From an uncultured Gammaproteobacteria bacterium (GTDB lineage: Bacteria; Pseudomonadota; Gammaproteobacteria; SZUA-140), in contig CALZIG010000073.1 of assembly GCA_945787585.1 (NCBI GenBank), forward strand, positions 1-8,962: a stretch of DNA of 8,962 nucleotides, given 5' to 3'. Below the pieces are notes generated by a model, which was not told the origin of the DNA, did no database searches, and saw only the letters and a program-made list of their open reading frames with translations. The position numbers were made by a program, and so were the translations under genes. Positions 1 to 7,582 of the stretch are shown one piece after another (position 1 is the first letter of the stretch; each line of letters begins with the position of its first letter).

Positions 1-61
1 TCTAAAAAAACAGGATGTTGATGATGAGGATTAGAATAGACTTATTAGTGTGCCGTGTTAG

Positions 62-253
62 ATGAATGCACTTGAATCGAGGTCGATAGCGTGCCCGTAC
101 TGCGGTGAGTCAATTGAGGTGCTGGTTGATTGTTCAGTGCTGCAGCAAAATTACATTGAAGACTGTGAGGTTTGTTGTCGACCCATCAACTTTGATGTGT
201 CGTTAGATGGCGAGGGTGACTTAACTGTGATCGTTTCGCACGAAAATGATTAG
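62..253 (+). CDS. CPXCG-motif cysteine-rich small protein
   Basis: A 63-residue protein with two CxxC pairs, C11-P-Y-C14-G and C35-E-V-C38, spaced like a small zinc ribbon. A further Cys (C39) follows the second pair. This matches the short 'CPXCG motif-containing cysteine-rich protein' family known from many Gammaproteobacteria, whose function is not established; metal binding is inferred from the cysteines. No signal peptide or membrane segment is seen and the tail is acidic. The ATG at 62 is the first in-frame start. No clear Shine-Dalgarno precedes it, although TAGAAT at 32-37 could be a -10 element without a good -35. The gene is convergent with the JAMM peptidase gene, with only 6 nt between stop codons and no terminator hairpin between them. 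Family call is good; role unknown. Confidence 0.8.
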   Translation: MNALESRSIACPYCGESIEVLVDCSVLQQNYIEDCEVCCRPINFDVSLDGEGDLTVIVSHEND

Positions 254-259
254 CCACTG

Positions 260-688
260 TTAAGTCGTTTCAATCGTTACCTCAATTGCGCCGTTTGCCA
301 GCATACGATACGCACGTATCTCCAGTACGCCTTTGGTATTGAGTGAGATGATCAGACTCAGCGCCTCTGGGTAACTAAACTCATTGATGTCTTGTTGTGA
401 CGGTGCGGCAGGTGAGGTTGGGTGCGAGTGGTAGATTGCAAAGATCTCTTCACCCTGTTCACGCATCTTTCTGATGGTATCAATCTGTGCCCGTGGCTCC
501 ATCTCAAAACGGTTGGTTACAGGTGTAGCGATATTGGTGACCGGGTATGTTTTAACCGGTACTCCATTACGACTGGCAATAAAACCACAGACCTCTTCTC
601 CTTCGCGGCTTTGTGAGTGGGTCATCAGTTGGTTGATCAGTGTGCGGGGGAGTTTGATCTGTTCGGTGATGTTTTTAGGTATAGTCAT
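260..688 (-). CDS. JAMM/MPN+ (Mov34/M67 family) metallopeptidase
   Basis: A 142-residue single-domain protein carrying the full JAMM zinc-peptidase signature: Glu31/Glu32 in EEVCGF, then His87-Ser-His89-Pro, seven residues, Ser97 and Asp100. All catalytic positions are present, so an active enzyme is expected. Free-standing bacterial JAMM proteins of this size include peptidases that trim or release ubiquitin-like sulfur carriers (ThiS/MoaD/CysO type). That role here is inference, since no such carrier or ThiF/MoeB activator is visible in the window. The start chosen is the ATG at 688, 4 nt after the prmC stop, giving the usual family length; the frame stays open to 823 but that would overlap prmC and add 45 unlikely residues. 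No clear Shine-Dalgarno is seen, so translational coupling to prmC is plausible. It is the last gene of the hemA operon. Confidence 0.85.
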   Translation of the reverse strand: MTIPKNITEQIKLPRTLINQLMTHSQSREGEEVCGFIASRNGVPVKTYPVTNIATPVTNRFEMEPRAQIDTIRKMREQGEEIFAIYHSHPTSPAAPSQQDINEFSYPEALSLIISLNTKGVLEIRAYRMLANGAIEVTIETT

Positions 689-692
689 TATG

Positions 693-1544
693 TTATTTAA
701 TTGTGGAGGGGGATTGCCCCGAGACAACGCGCGGTTGTCCACTGAGATCGCGATGGGCGGTGACATTGTGATAGCCGTGTTGTGAAAAGAGTTGTGTGAC
801 ATCGATGGATTGATCATAGCCATGTTCGATCAGCAGCCAGCCATTGGCGACCAGGCGCGCGCGGCTATCGGCAATAATCCTGCGAATATCATCCAGACCA
901 TTATCGGTCGCGACCAACGCGCTGCGGGGTTCGAACGGTAGGTCCCCTTGATCGAGATGCGCATCATCTTCACGGATATACGGCGGGTTAGAAACGATCA
1001 TCTGAAAGGTTTGCTCAGACAATGGGTCGAGCCAGTCGCCGCAGCATAGTGTGACATTATTAAGCGCATGACGGGCGCGGTTGCGTGCCGCAACGGCGAG
1101 CGCGTCCGCAGAAGCATCGACCGCACAAACATGGCTGCAAGGCCGCTCGCTAGCGAGTGCTAATGCAATGGCGCCGCTGCCGGTGCCGAGATCTGCAATA
1201 TTGCATGGCGCATCCTGCGGGATAAGTTCAAGCGCGAGTTCTATCAGTAGCTCAGTTTCGGGGCGCGGAATCAGTGTGTCGGGTGTCACCTCAAGTGGCA
1301 GCGACCAGAACTCACGTTCACCCGTGATATAGGCGGAGGGCTCGCCTTGTAGGCGCCGTTCGACCAGCGCATTGAAACGGGTGAGCTGTGTCGCAGTCAG
1401 TTCACGCTCGGGCCAGGTGTATAGCCAGGTGCGCGTTTTTTCCAATGTATAAGCGAGTAATATTTCGCTCTCAAGCATTGCAGCATCATGACGAGCGGCC
1501 AGCGTGGTGGCGGCCGTATTGAGTGCGTTGCAAATGGTAGTCAT
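693..1544 (-). CDS. prmC: PrmC (HemK), release factor N5-glutamine methyltransferase
   Basis: A 283-residue protein that methylates the glutamine of the GGQ motif in RF1 and RF2, using S-adenosylmethionine, in the cytoplasm. The N-terminal helical domain (about 1-90) contains the conserved GEREFWSLPLEV and TLIPRPETE stretches. The SAM-binding loop is DLGTGSG at 118-124, and the catalytic N-P-P-Y is at 186-189, in the context IVSNPPYI. E. coli PrmC has 277 residues. The ATG at 1544 is chosen because the protein then aligns from its first residue with E. coli PrmC; an in-frame ATG at 1622 would overlap prfA by about 40 nt and add 26 residues without family support. No clear Shine-Dalgarno is present. 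It lies 37 nt after prfA, whose product is its substrate, and 4 nt before the JAMM gene. Confidence 0.97.
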   Translation of the reverse strand: MTTICNALNTAATTLAARHDAAMLESEILLAYTLEKTRTWLYTWPERELTATQLTRFNALVERRLQGEPSAYITGEREFWSLPLEVTPDTLIPRPETELLIELALELIPQDAPCNIADLGTGSGAIALALASERPCSHVCAVDASADALAVAARNRARHALNNVTLCCGDWLDPLSEQTFQMIVSNPPYIREDDAHLDQGDLPFEPRSALVATDNGLDDIRRIIADSRARLVANGWLLIEHGYDQSIDVTQLFSQHGYHNVTAHRDLSGQPRVVSGQSPSTIK

Positions 1545-1581
1545 AACGAGGCGAATAGTCAGGGCACACTGTGGTAACGGT

Positions 1582-2664
1582 TTATTCCGATAACGCCGCC
1601 AGCAGTTCTGCCTGATACTCATTGATCAATGGATTGATCACCTGCTCCAGATTACCTGCCATGATTTCATCCAGTTTGTAGAGCGTCAGGTTGATGCGAT
1701 GATCGGTCATGCGGCCCTGTGGAAAATTATAGGTGCGGATTCGTTCCGAACGATCGCCGCTGCCGACCAGTGACTTGCGCGCTTCAGCAGTCTCTGCCGC
1801 CTGCTTCTCCTGCGCGCCTGCCATCAGCTTTGCCTGCAGTAGCGACATCGCCCGCGCACGGTTTTTATGTTGTGAACGCTCGTCCTGGCATTCGATGATG
1901 ATGCCTGATGGAATATGGGCGATACGAATCGCAGAGTCGGTTTTATTGACGTGCTGCCCGCCCGCACCGGAGGCACGGAAGGTGTCAATCTTGAGGTCAC
2001 TGGGGTTGATCTCGGTCTGTTCGATCTCATCGGGCTCAGGGAGCACGGCGACGGTGCAGGCCGAGGTGTGGATACGCCCCTGTGATTCCGTTGCCGGCAC
2101 GCGCTGTACACGGTGTGCGCCGGACTCAAATTTTAGCTTTGAATAGACACCCTTGCCAGTGATGCGGGCGATGACCTCTTTATAGCCGCCGTGTTCGCCA
2201 GCATTGGCACTGATGACTTCAATCTGCCAGCGATTCATCTCAGCATAGTATGAGTACATACGGAACAGGTCGCCCGCAAAGATGGCGGCTTCATCGCCAC
2301 CGGTGCCAGCGCGAATCTCAAGAAAGATATTGGCATTATCGTGGGGGTCGACCGGCAGTAGTAGCGTCTGTATTTCGCTTTCAATTTCGACCAGTTGTGC
2401 GCGTGATGCCCTGATCTCATCTTCGGCCATGGCGCGCATTTCAGCGTCGTCATCCTGCGTCATTTCTTGTGCTGCCGCGACGTCATTCTGCGCAGACTGA
2501 TAGCGATGAAAGCAGTTAACAATCGGCGTGATCTGTGAGTACTCCATCGACAGTTCGCGAAAGCGGTTCTGATTATTAATGGTATCGGGATCTGCCAGCA
2601 GTGCTTCGAGCTCCTGCATGCGGTCAGAGATCGACTCCAGTTTGAGCACTATTGAGGGTTTCAC
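1582..2664 (-). CDS. prfA: Peptide chain release factor 1 (RF1)
   Basis: A 360-residue class I release factor, the same length as E. coli RF1, which recognises UAA and UAG in the ribosomal A site and triggers release of the finished protein. The stop-codon-reading tripeptide is P190-A191-T192, the RF1 type rather than the SPF of RF2. The peptidyl-tRNA hydrolysis motif is G235-G236-Q237, inside [16 protein letters not shown]. The N-terminal domain (about 1-110) is helical and acidic. The start codon is GTG at 2664-2662; the resulting MKPSIV start matches E. coli RF1, so the start is secure. It begins 3 nt after the hemA stop with only a weak GGA upstream, suggesting coupling to hemA translation. 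The downstream prmC encodes the enzyme that methylates Q237. Confidence 0.98.
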   Translation of the reverse strand: MKPSIVLKLESISDRMQELEALLADPDTINNQNRFRELSMEYSQITPIVNCFHRYQSAQNDVAAAQEMTQDDDAEMRAMAEDEIRASRAQLVEIESEIQTLLLPVDPHDNANIFLEIRAGTGGDEAAIFAGDLFRMYSYYAEMNRWQIEVISANAGEHGGYKEVIARITGKGVYSKLKFESGAHRVQRVPATESQGRIHTSACTVAVLPEPDEIEQTEINPSDLKIDTFRASGAGGQHVNKTDSAIRIAHIPSGIIIECQDERSQHKNRARAMSLLQAKLMAGAQEKQAAETAEARKSLVGSGDRSERIRTYNFPQGRMTDHRINLTLYKLDEIMAGNLEQVINPLINEYQAELLAALSE

Positions 2665-2667
2665 GTA

Positions 2668-3930
2668 TTAACTATCCGGGTTGTCGAGGTCAAGCAGTTC
2701 ACGTGCCGCATCAAGCAGGTCGACGCGGCCATTGAAACCGGCCTGTTTCATCTGTGCGCTGGGGGTGTGGGCGATTTTGTTGGTGAGGCTGCGGGCCAGT
2801 TGGGCCAGCACTTTTTCAGGGTCGTTGCCCTGTGCCAGCATCCGTCTGGCCTTGTCGAGTTCTGCTTCGCGTATCACATCAATCTTACTACGATAGCTGC
2901 GAATGGTGGATACCGCATCGAGCGAGCGCAGCCAGCCCATAAAATGGGTGACCTGCGTGTCGATGATCTCTTCGGCCTGCAATGCCGCTTCCTGGCGTGA
3001 ACGTAGTCCTTCGTCGATGATCTCCTGGAGGTCGTCAACGGTATAAAGGTAGATGTCATCCAGCTCACCGACTTCTTCTTCGATGTCACGTGGCACGGCG
3101 ATATCGACCATCAGGATCGGTTGATGTTTGCGCGCCTTGATAGCACGCTCTACCGCACCTTTGCCAAGAATCGGCAGCTGGCTGGCGGTCGATGAGATCA
3201 CAATGTCGGCCTCAGCCAGATGTGCCGGGATCTCGCTGAGTGTAATCGCGTAACCCTCCAGCTCTTTGACCAGCGCCTCTGCCCTGGCGAGGGTGCGGTT
3301 GGCGATGATGAGTCGTTTGATGCCGCTCTCTTTGAGGTGGCGTGCCGCGAGTTCGATGGTTTCACCTGCGCCGATCAGCAGCGCAGTGTGTTGGCTGAGG
3401 TCGCTGAAGATCTGTTTCGCGAGACTGACCGCAGAGAAGGCAACGGATACCGGGCTGGCACCAATCGCCGTGTCGGTACGCACCTGCTTCGCGACTGAAA
3501 AAGTATACTCAAATAGTTTGCTGAGCTGAGTGCCGACGGTACCGGCCTCTCTCGCGGTGGAATAGGCGTCTTTGAGTTGCCCTAAAATCTGTGGCTCACC
3601 GAGCACCAGCGAATCGAGACCGCTAGCGACGCGTAACATATGGCGTACCGCCATCTGCTCCGGGTGAATGTACATATAAGGGTTGAGTTCGTTTTCAGAA
3701 AATTGATGGTGCTGGCGCAACCATTCGATAATAATCGCGCTGTCTGCAACATCGACACAGCAGAGCATCTCTGTGCGATTGCAGGTAGAGAGGATCGCCG
3801 CTTCGCTGATGTTCGTCTGAGACGCCAGATTGCGCAGCGTCTCCGGCAGCTGGTCAGGCGCGAACGCTACCCGTTCACGTATCTGAACAGGGGCGGTTTT
3901 ATGATTGAGTCCGACGGCAAGAAGTGCCAT
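2668..3930 (-). CDS. hemA: Glutamyl-tRNA reductase
   Basis: A 420-residue enzyme that reduces glutamyl-tRNA(Glu) to glutamate-1-semialdehyde with NADPH, the first committed step of C5-pathway tetrapyrrole synthesis in the cytoplasm. The N-terminal catalytic domain begins [15 protein letters not shown] and holds the nucleophile C50 in STCNRTEM, at the same position as in E. coli. A conserved stretch at 100-120 ([16 protein letters not shown]) follows. The NADPH-binding Rossmann domain has GAG at 187-189. The helical dimerisation domain fills roughly 310-420. The ATG at 3930 is preceded by AGG with 5-nt spacing (TTAGGTAAAC on the minus strand). First gene of the hemA-prfA-prmC-JAMM operon, with a leader that may control transcription (see 3951-4000). 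Confidence 0.98.
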   Translation of the reverse strand: MALLAVGLNHKTAPVQIRERVAFAPDQLPETLRNLASQTNISEAAILSTCNRTEMLCCVDVADSAIIIEWLRQHHQFSENELNPYMYIHPEQMAVRHMLRVASGLDSLVLGEPQILGQLKDAYSTAREAGTVGTQLSKLFEYTFSVAKQVRTDTAIGASPVSVAFSAVSLAKQIFSDLSQHTALLIGAGETIELAARHLKESGIKRLIIANRTLARAEALVKELEGYAITLSEIPAHLAEADIVISSTASQLPILGKGAVERAIKARKHQPILMVDIAVPRDIEEEVGELDDIYLYTVDDLQEIIDEGLRSRQEAALQAEEIIDTQVTHFMGWLRSLDAVSTIRSYRSKIDVIREAELDKARRMLAQGNDPEKVLAQLARSLTNKIAHTPSAQMKQAGFNGRVDLLDAARELLDLDNPDS

Positions 3931-3950
3931 GTTTACCTAACTGTTGCTGC

Positions 3951-4000
3951 AAAAAAAATTAAACCACCCGATATATGTGGTGGGAGGTTAATATTAACCT
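3951..4000 (-). promoter_or_regulatory. Possible transcription attenuator in the hemA leader
   Basis: Read on the minus strand, bases 3992-3982 pair with 3969-3958 to give ten base pairs, broken by one U-U mismatch (3985/3966) and one bulged U (3961), with a 12-nt loop. A run of eight U (3958-3951) ends the structure, seven of them unpaired. That is the layout of an intrinsic terminator 20 nt before the hemA start codon. The perfect palindrome at 4000-3985 folds into its own 6-bp hairpin and uses the same bases, so the two folds exclude each other. No short leader reading frame with ATG is seen. That this works as an attenuator is inference; a simpler 5-bp hairpin (3981-3977 with 3967-3963) could also form. 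Confidence 0.35.
3985..4000. repeat. Perfect 16-bp palindrome in the divergent control region
   Basis: AGGTTAATATTAACCT equals its own reverse complement. It lies between the hemA start and the divergent lipoprotein gene, about 16-31 nt downstream of the predicted hemA transcription start. It could be a dimeric repressor site in DNA or an RNA hairpin (6-bp stem, AUAU loop). It does not match an operator I can name. Confidence 0.6.
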
Positions 4001-4022
4001 GTTACGCTATGAATGTTGACCG

Positions 4023-4051
4023 ATTTTATGGAAAAATGGCATAGCTGTCCC
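4023..4051 (-). promoter_or_regulatory. Candidate sigma70 promoter for the hemA operon
   Basis: On the minus strand GGGACA (4051-4046, 4 of 6 consensus bases) is followed by a 17-nt spacer and TAAAAT (4028-4023, 5 of 6). Transcription would start near 4016 and give a leader of about 85 nt before the hemA ATG. Prediction from sequence only. Confidence 0.4.
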
Positions 4052-4080
4052 CATTAATTATTCGTATGGTATGTAAATTG

Positions 4081-4086
4081 TATGAT
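4081..4086 (+). promoter_or_regulatory. Candidate -10 element for the rightward lipoprotein gene
   Basis: TATGAT matches 5 of 6 consensus bases and would place the transcription start near 4093, about 30 nt before the lipoprotein start. No good -35 hexamer sits 16-18 nt upstream. An alternative is TTGACC at 4016-4021 with a poor -10 near 4040. Low certainty. Confidence 0.25.
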
Positions 4087-4122
4087 TTTTGGTGAAAATT
4101 TATCTCAAGCGGGGCGAAAGGA

Positions 4123-5892
4123 ATGATTTTGTCGGTTAAAAATATCTGCGTAACGCTGTCTTCAATTGCCCTTCTGGGGCTGTTGACAGGCTGTGCCATG
4201 ACCTCGAAGCAGGCCGCTTCACAGTCGGCACTGGTGAGTGATGATGCGGTGAATGCAGCCGAAGCCCCCACAGAAGCAGAATACAATGTGACATTGCCGT
4301 CAGTGCCGATGACCCCCGATATCCTATATAAGTTGTTGGTTGCGGAGACGGCGTTGCAGCGTGGTCACTATGCGGTGGGGTTGACGCACTACTATCGTCT
4401 CGCACAGACAACGCGTGATCCGCGTCTGGCGGCCAAAGCGACCCGCATCGCAGTGTTTGTGCGTGACTCGCAGAGCGCGCTGCAAGCGGCCACGCTCTGG
4501 GTCGAGATCGATCCGGCCAACCTCGCGGCACGACAGGCGATCGCGGCGGCCTATATCCGCAGTGGCAAACCTGATGCGGCGCTTGAGCATCTGGAATATG
4601 TGCTGGCGCAAGAGCGTGATGACGATGAACGTGGCTTTATGCTGGTGGCCTCACTGCTGAGTCGTGAGCAGGATCTGCAGGCGGCGCTGTCGGTAATGGA
4701 GCGGCTAGTCGATGCACATCAGGAAAATTATGCGGCGTGGCACGCCTATGCACACCTCGCACTGCGCGCCAATATGCTCGATAAGGCCGATGCCGGGGTT
4801 AAGCGTAGTCTCCATCTGGCGCCGGAAAACCCCAGCGCAATTATGTTGCAGACCCGTATTATGCAGCTCAAAGGGGATAAGAGTGCGGCAACAGAATTTC
4901 TCGGTCAGAAAGTGCATGCCTTGCCTGATGAGACGTTGCTGCGTCTCACCTATGCCCGTCAACTGGTTGACTCGCGTGATTACGAAGAGGCCTTTGCCGA
5001 GTATAAAATTGTCATAAAGCAGACGCCGGGTGATGTCGATGTGCTGTTCGCGCTGGGGCTGCTGGCGTTGCAACTGGATGACCAGGATAGTGCCTATGAC
5101 TATCTCAGTCAGGCGCGGGATACCGGGCTGCGCAATGATGACGCCTATTTTTATCTGGGACAGCTGGAAGAGCTGCGTGAAAACCCCGCAGCGGCGATGG
5201 AGCAGTACAGTTTTGTGGTACGTGGCGATAATCTGATAGAGGCGCGCGTGCGTCAGGCGGTGATGACAGCGGAATTGGGTGAGGTTGAGCGGGCGCGAGA
5301 CTATCTCCATTCGATGCAGCTCAACGTCCCGGCAGAACGACAGCGCGTTTTTTTAGTGGAAGGGGATATCTTGCGCAATGCAGAACGTCATCAAGATGCA
5401 CTGGCGCTCTTTAATCACGCCTTATTGGAGATGCCGGAGAGTATGCCGCTGCGCTATGCGCGTGCCATGGTCGCCGAGCGGCTGGATATGCTCGATCTTG
5501 CGGAGCAGGATCTGGTCTCAATCATTGTGCGCGATGCGGACAATGTCGATGCGCTCAACGCCCTGGGTTACACCCTCGCCGATCGCACCGACCGCTATCA
5601 GGAGGCGCATGCCTATATCAAGCGGGCATTGGAATTGCGTCCCGATGACAACGCCATTCTTGACAGTATGGGGTGGGTACTCTACCGTCTGGGTAAATAT
5701 AATGAAGCGATAAAGACACTGCGCAGATCGCTGGAGATCGGTCATGACTCCGAAGTGGCGGCGCACCTCGGTGAGGTGTTATGGGTCAATGGTGAGCACG
5801 AGGATGCGCGTGAGATATGGCGTCAGGCGCTGGAGGTTTCGCCGGGCGATAAGCGCCTGCTGAAAGTGATGGAACGTTTTATCAAACAGTAG
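4123..5892 (+). CDS. Outer-membrane TPR lipoprotein, LbcA-like
   Basis: A 589-residue protein with a lipoprotein signal peptide: a short basic n-region, a hydrophobic stretch, and lipobox L21-T22-G23-C24. Ala at +2 favours sorting to the outer membrane, facing the periplasm. After a linker (about 25-60), the rest is helical with many tetratricopeptide-like repeats, clearest at about 473-570 (GYTLADRT, AIKTLRRSLEIG and REIWRQALEVSPGD segments). Position beside lolB and opposite hemA matches Pseudomonas aeruginosa PA4667 (LbcA), a TPR lipoprotein that activates the periplasmic protease CtpA against cell-wall hydrolases. Orthology is inferred from synteny and architecture; ctpA is not in the window. 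Start is uncertain: the ATG at 4123 overlaps its AAAGGA too closely, while a TTG at 4129 has 6-nt spacing from AGGA. Either start keeps the lipobox. Confidence 0.85.
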   Translation: MILSVKNICVTLSSIALLGLLTGCAMTSKQAASQSALVSDDAVNAAEAPTEAEYNVTLPSVPMTPDILYKLLVAETALQRGHYAVGLTHYYRLAQTTRDPRLAAKATRIAVFVRDSQSALQAATLWVEIDPANLAARQAIAAAYIRSGKPDAALEHLEYVLAQERDDDERGFMLVASLLSREQDLQAALSVMERLVDAHQENYAAWHAYAHLALRANMLDKADAGVKRSLHLAPENPSAIMLQTRIMQLKGDKSAATEFLGQKVHALPDETLLRLTYARQLVDSRDYEEAFAEYKIVIKQTPGDVDVLFALGLLALQLDDQDSAYDYLSQARDTGLRNDDAYFYLGQLEELRENPAAAMEQYSFVVRGDNLIEARVRQAVMTAELGEVERARDYLHSMQLNVPAERQRVFLVEGDILRNAERHQDALALFNHALLEMPESMPLRYARAMVAERLDMLDLAEQDLVSIIVRDADNVDALNALGYTLADRTDRYQEAHAYIKRALELRPDDNAILDSMGWVLYRLGKYNEAIKTLRRSLEIGHDSEVAAHLGEVLWVNGEHEDAREIWRQALEVSPGDKRLLKVMERFIKQ

Positions 5893-5905
5893 CGTTTAGT
5901 GGTTG

Positions 5906-5922
5906 CCGCTGGACGACAGCGG
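5906..5922 (+). other. Short hairpin between the TPR gene and lolB
   Basis: CCGCTG (5906-5911) and CAGCGG (5917-5922) form a perfect 6-bp stem with a 5-nt loop, 14 nt after the TPR stop. No U-run follows, so it is not a convincing terminator. It might mark mRNA processing or partial polarity before lolB, which otherwise has no visible promoter. Confidence 0.35.
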
Positions 5923-5965
5923 GAATACTATTGTTCAATTCAAACGGGCCATCCTTCTTCTATCT

Positions 5966-6658
5966 ATGATGTGTTGTCATTCAATTCGGTTGCGCTGGGT
6001 TAACCGTCGCGCCCGCGTCTTGCCTGTTCTCTTGTCGCTCATGTTGCTTGCCGGCTGTGCCGTGCGTCCTCCCGCACCTGCCTTAGATGACGTCGTATTG
6101 GAGCAGATGTGGGCGTCGCATCGTGCGCAGTTAAGCGCGCTGGATGGCTGGGAGATGGGCGGTCGTATCGCAGTAAAGAATAGTGCAGAGTCATGGAGTG
6201 CCAGCCTGCGCTGGCAGCAGCAGGCCGAGTCGTTTGACCTCAGTTTTTCTTCGATGTTGGGGCAGCGCATCGCGCAACTAAAAGGCGATGGCTTCAGCGC
6301 GTCACTCTATCTGCCCGATGATCAGGTGCGCACGGCGGCAGATATTTCGGCCCTGCTCGATGTTGAGCTGGGCTGGCATGTGCCGATGGAGGGGCTGCGG
6401 TACTGGGTGGTGGGGCTCCCCATGCCGGGTGTCGAACTGCGCAAAAAGTTGGACGCGTCGGGGCGACTCCAGCGGTTAACCCAGGCGGGCTGGCAGATTG
6501 AGTATCAGCATTATAGGAATGACGGGTCATTAGACATGCCTAAAAAGATCGTGCTAACACGTGAAGACTTGCGGGTGCGGCTTGTCATCGATCACTGGTC
6601 GGTGGCCACGGCAGCGGGTACAGGGCAGGCTGTCGTGAGTCAGGGGCTGGAGCGCTAA
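5966..6658 (+). CDS. lolB: LolB, outer-membrane lipoprotein receptor
   Basis: LolB takes lipoproteins from the periplasmic carrier LolA and inserts them into the outer membrane, and is itself a lipoprotein. With the ATG at 5966 it has 230 residues. A basic n-region ([10 protein letters not shown]) precedes a hydrophobic core and lipobox L28-A29-G30-C31. The mature part shows the LolB pattern: [10 protein letters not shown], a W-rich strand (SLRWQQ), SSMLGQRI where Leu98 lies where E. coli LolB has its protruding-loop Leu68, [12 protein letters not shown], and a final VIDHW strand. The start is uncertain. An in-frame TTG at 5903, 10 nt after the TPR stop, would give 251 residues and a 51-residue leader, and the second ATG at 5969 is equally possible; none has a clear Shine-Dalgarno. 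ispE follows 2 nt after the stop. Confidence 0.92.
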   Translation: MMCCHSIRLRWVNRRARVLPVLLSLMLLAGCAVRPPAPALDDVVLEQMWASHRAQLSALDGWEMGGRIAVKNSAESWSASLRWQQQAESFDLSFSSMLGQRIAQLKGDGFSASLYLPDDQVRTAADISALLDVELGWHVPMEGLRYWVVGLPMPGVELRKKLDASGRLQRLTQAGWQIEYQHYRNDGSLDMPKKIVLTREDLRVRLVIDHWSVATAAGTGQAVVSQGLER

Positions 6659-6660
6659 TC

Positions 6661-7512
6661 ATGAAAACCGTTCCCGAACGCTGGCCTGCCCCGGCCAAGC
6701 TGAATCTTTTTTTACATATCACCGGTCGTCGCGCCGATGGCTACCATCAGTTGCAGACGATATTTCAATTTCTCGATTATGGCGATGAACTTGTCTTTAC
6801 GCTGCGTGATGATAGCGAAATCCGGCGGGTGACCGAGCTGCCCGGTGTGCCCGCGCAGCAGGATCTGGTGGTGCGGGCCGCGCAACTATTGCAGCAGCAT
6901 AGCGGCGCTCCGTTGGGGGTCGATATCGAGGTCGAAAAACGGTTGCCGATGGGCGGCGGGCTGGGTGGTGGCAGTTCAAATGCGGCGACCACGCTGGTTG
7001 CGCTCAATGCGTTGTGTGAGCTGGGCTACTCTATTGATGAACTGGCGGCGCTGGGCCTACAGCTGGGGGCCGATGTGCCGGTGTTTATCCGTGGTACGGC
7101 GGCGTGGGCCGAGGGGGTGGGCGAGCTACTGACCCCCTTAAATGGAACGCAGGCGCCTGCAGAGCCGTGGTATCTGGTGATCGCACCCGACTGCCAGGTG
7201 TCGACAGTTGAGATTTTTAATGCGCCAGATTTGACACGCGATTGTCATCCCATCACAATATCGCACTTTCTTGCTGGGCAGGGCACCAATGTGTGCGAGG
7301 CAGTCGTTAAAAAAGGCTTTCCACCAGTAGCTAAGGCGCTGGATTTCCTGTTAAAATATGCGCCCGCACGGATGAGTGGTACTGGTGCCTGTGTGTTTGC
7401 GCCATTTACCGATCAGGCGGCAGCGCAGCAAGTGCTGGAGAAGCTCCCGCATGAGTGGCGGGGCTTTGTAGCAAAAGGGATGAATCGCTCCCCGCTTTTT
7501 ATGATGGATTAG
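6661..7512 (+). CDS. ispE: 4-diphosphocytidyl-2-C-methyl-D-erythritol kinase
   Basis: A 283-residue GHMP-family kinase, the same length class as E. coli IspE. It phosphorylates the 2-hydroxyl of CDP-methylerythritol with ATP, the fourth step of the MEP isoprenoid pathway, in the cytoplasm. The N-terminal substrate motif [19 protein letters not shown] begins at residue 11 with Lys13. The glycine-rich ATP loop is [15 protein letters not shown] at 96-110, and the catalytic Asp138 lies in [10 protein letters not shown]-terminal GHMP motif ([11 protein letters not shown]) is intact. The ATG at 6661 is 2 nt after the lolB stop, with GGAG eight nt upstream inside lolB, so the two are translated from one message. 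The window thus uses the non-mevalonate route. The lolB-ispE-prs order is conserved in Gammaproteobacteria. Confidence 0.98.
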   Translation: MKTVPERWPAPAKLNLFLHITGRRADGYHQLQTIFQFLDYGDELVFTLRDDSEIRRVTELPGVPAQQDLVVRAAQLLQQHSGAPLGVDIEVEKRLPMGGGLGGGSSNAATTLVALNALCELGYSIDELAALGLQLGADVPVFIRGTAAWAEGVGELLTPLNGTQAPAEPWYLVIAPDCQVSTVEIFNAPDLTRDCHPITISHFLAGQGTNVCEAVVKKGFPPVAKALDFLLKYAPARMSGTGACVFAPFTDQAAAQQVLEKLPHEWRGFVAKGMNRSPLFMMD

Positions 7513-7561
7513 CATGGATGAGTGGGTGGTAGCGGCAAGTAGGTTGAAGTGAAGTGTTTAC

Positions 7562-7577
7562 GGCCTGTAGTCAGGCC
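7562..7577 (+). other. GC-rich hairpin just before tRNA-Gln
   Basis: GGCCTG (7562-7567), a TAGT tetraloop, and CAGGCC (7572-7577) form a perfect 6-bp stem five nt before the tRNA. It is followed by ATTAAT rather than a T-run, so it is at most a weak terminator. It may instead help tRNA 5' processing from an ispE read-through transcript. A poor promoter (TTGAAG at 7544-7549 with TAGTCA at 7568-7573) overlaps it. Confidence 0.35.
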
Positions 7578-7582
7578 ATTAA

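Noticed and set aside
689..823. N-terminal extension of the JAMM peptidase to 823
   Set aside because: It would overlap the conserved 3' end of prmC by 131 nt and adds 45 residues with no family match; the ATG at 688 gives the normal length.
1545..1622. N-terminal extension of PrmC to the ATG at 1622
   Set aside because: It overlaps prfA, adds 26 residues not present in PrmC homologues, and the protein aligns from the ATG at 1544.
1733..2146. A 137-codon plus-strand frame opposite prfA
   Set aside because: It is antisense to the conserved RF1 core, is Ser/Ala/Arg/Cys rich in the manner of shadow frames, and has no independent support.
4016..4046. TTGACC as -35 of a rightward promoter
   Set aside because: No acceptable -10 lies 16-18 nt downstream; CATAGC matches only three consensus bases.
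4705..5310. A 201-codon open frame on the minus strand inside the TPR lipoprotein gene
   Set aside because: It lies wholly antisense to a clearly coding gene, has no recognisable domain, and similar open frames occur on the antisense strand throughout this GC-rich gene.
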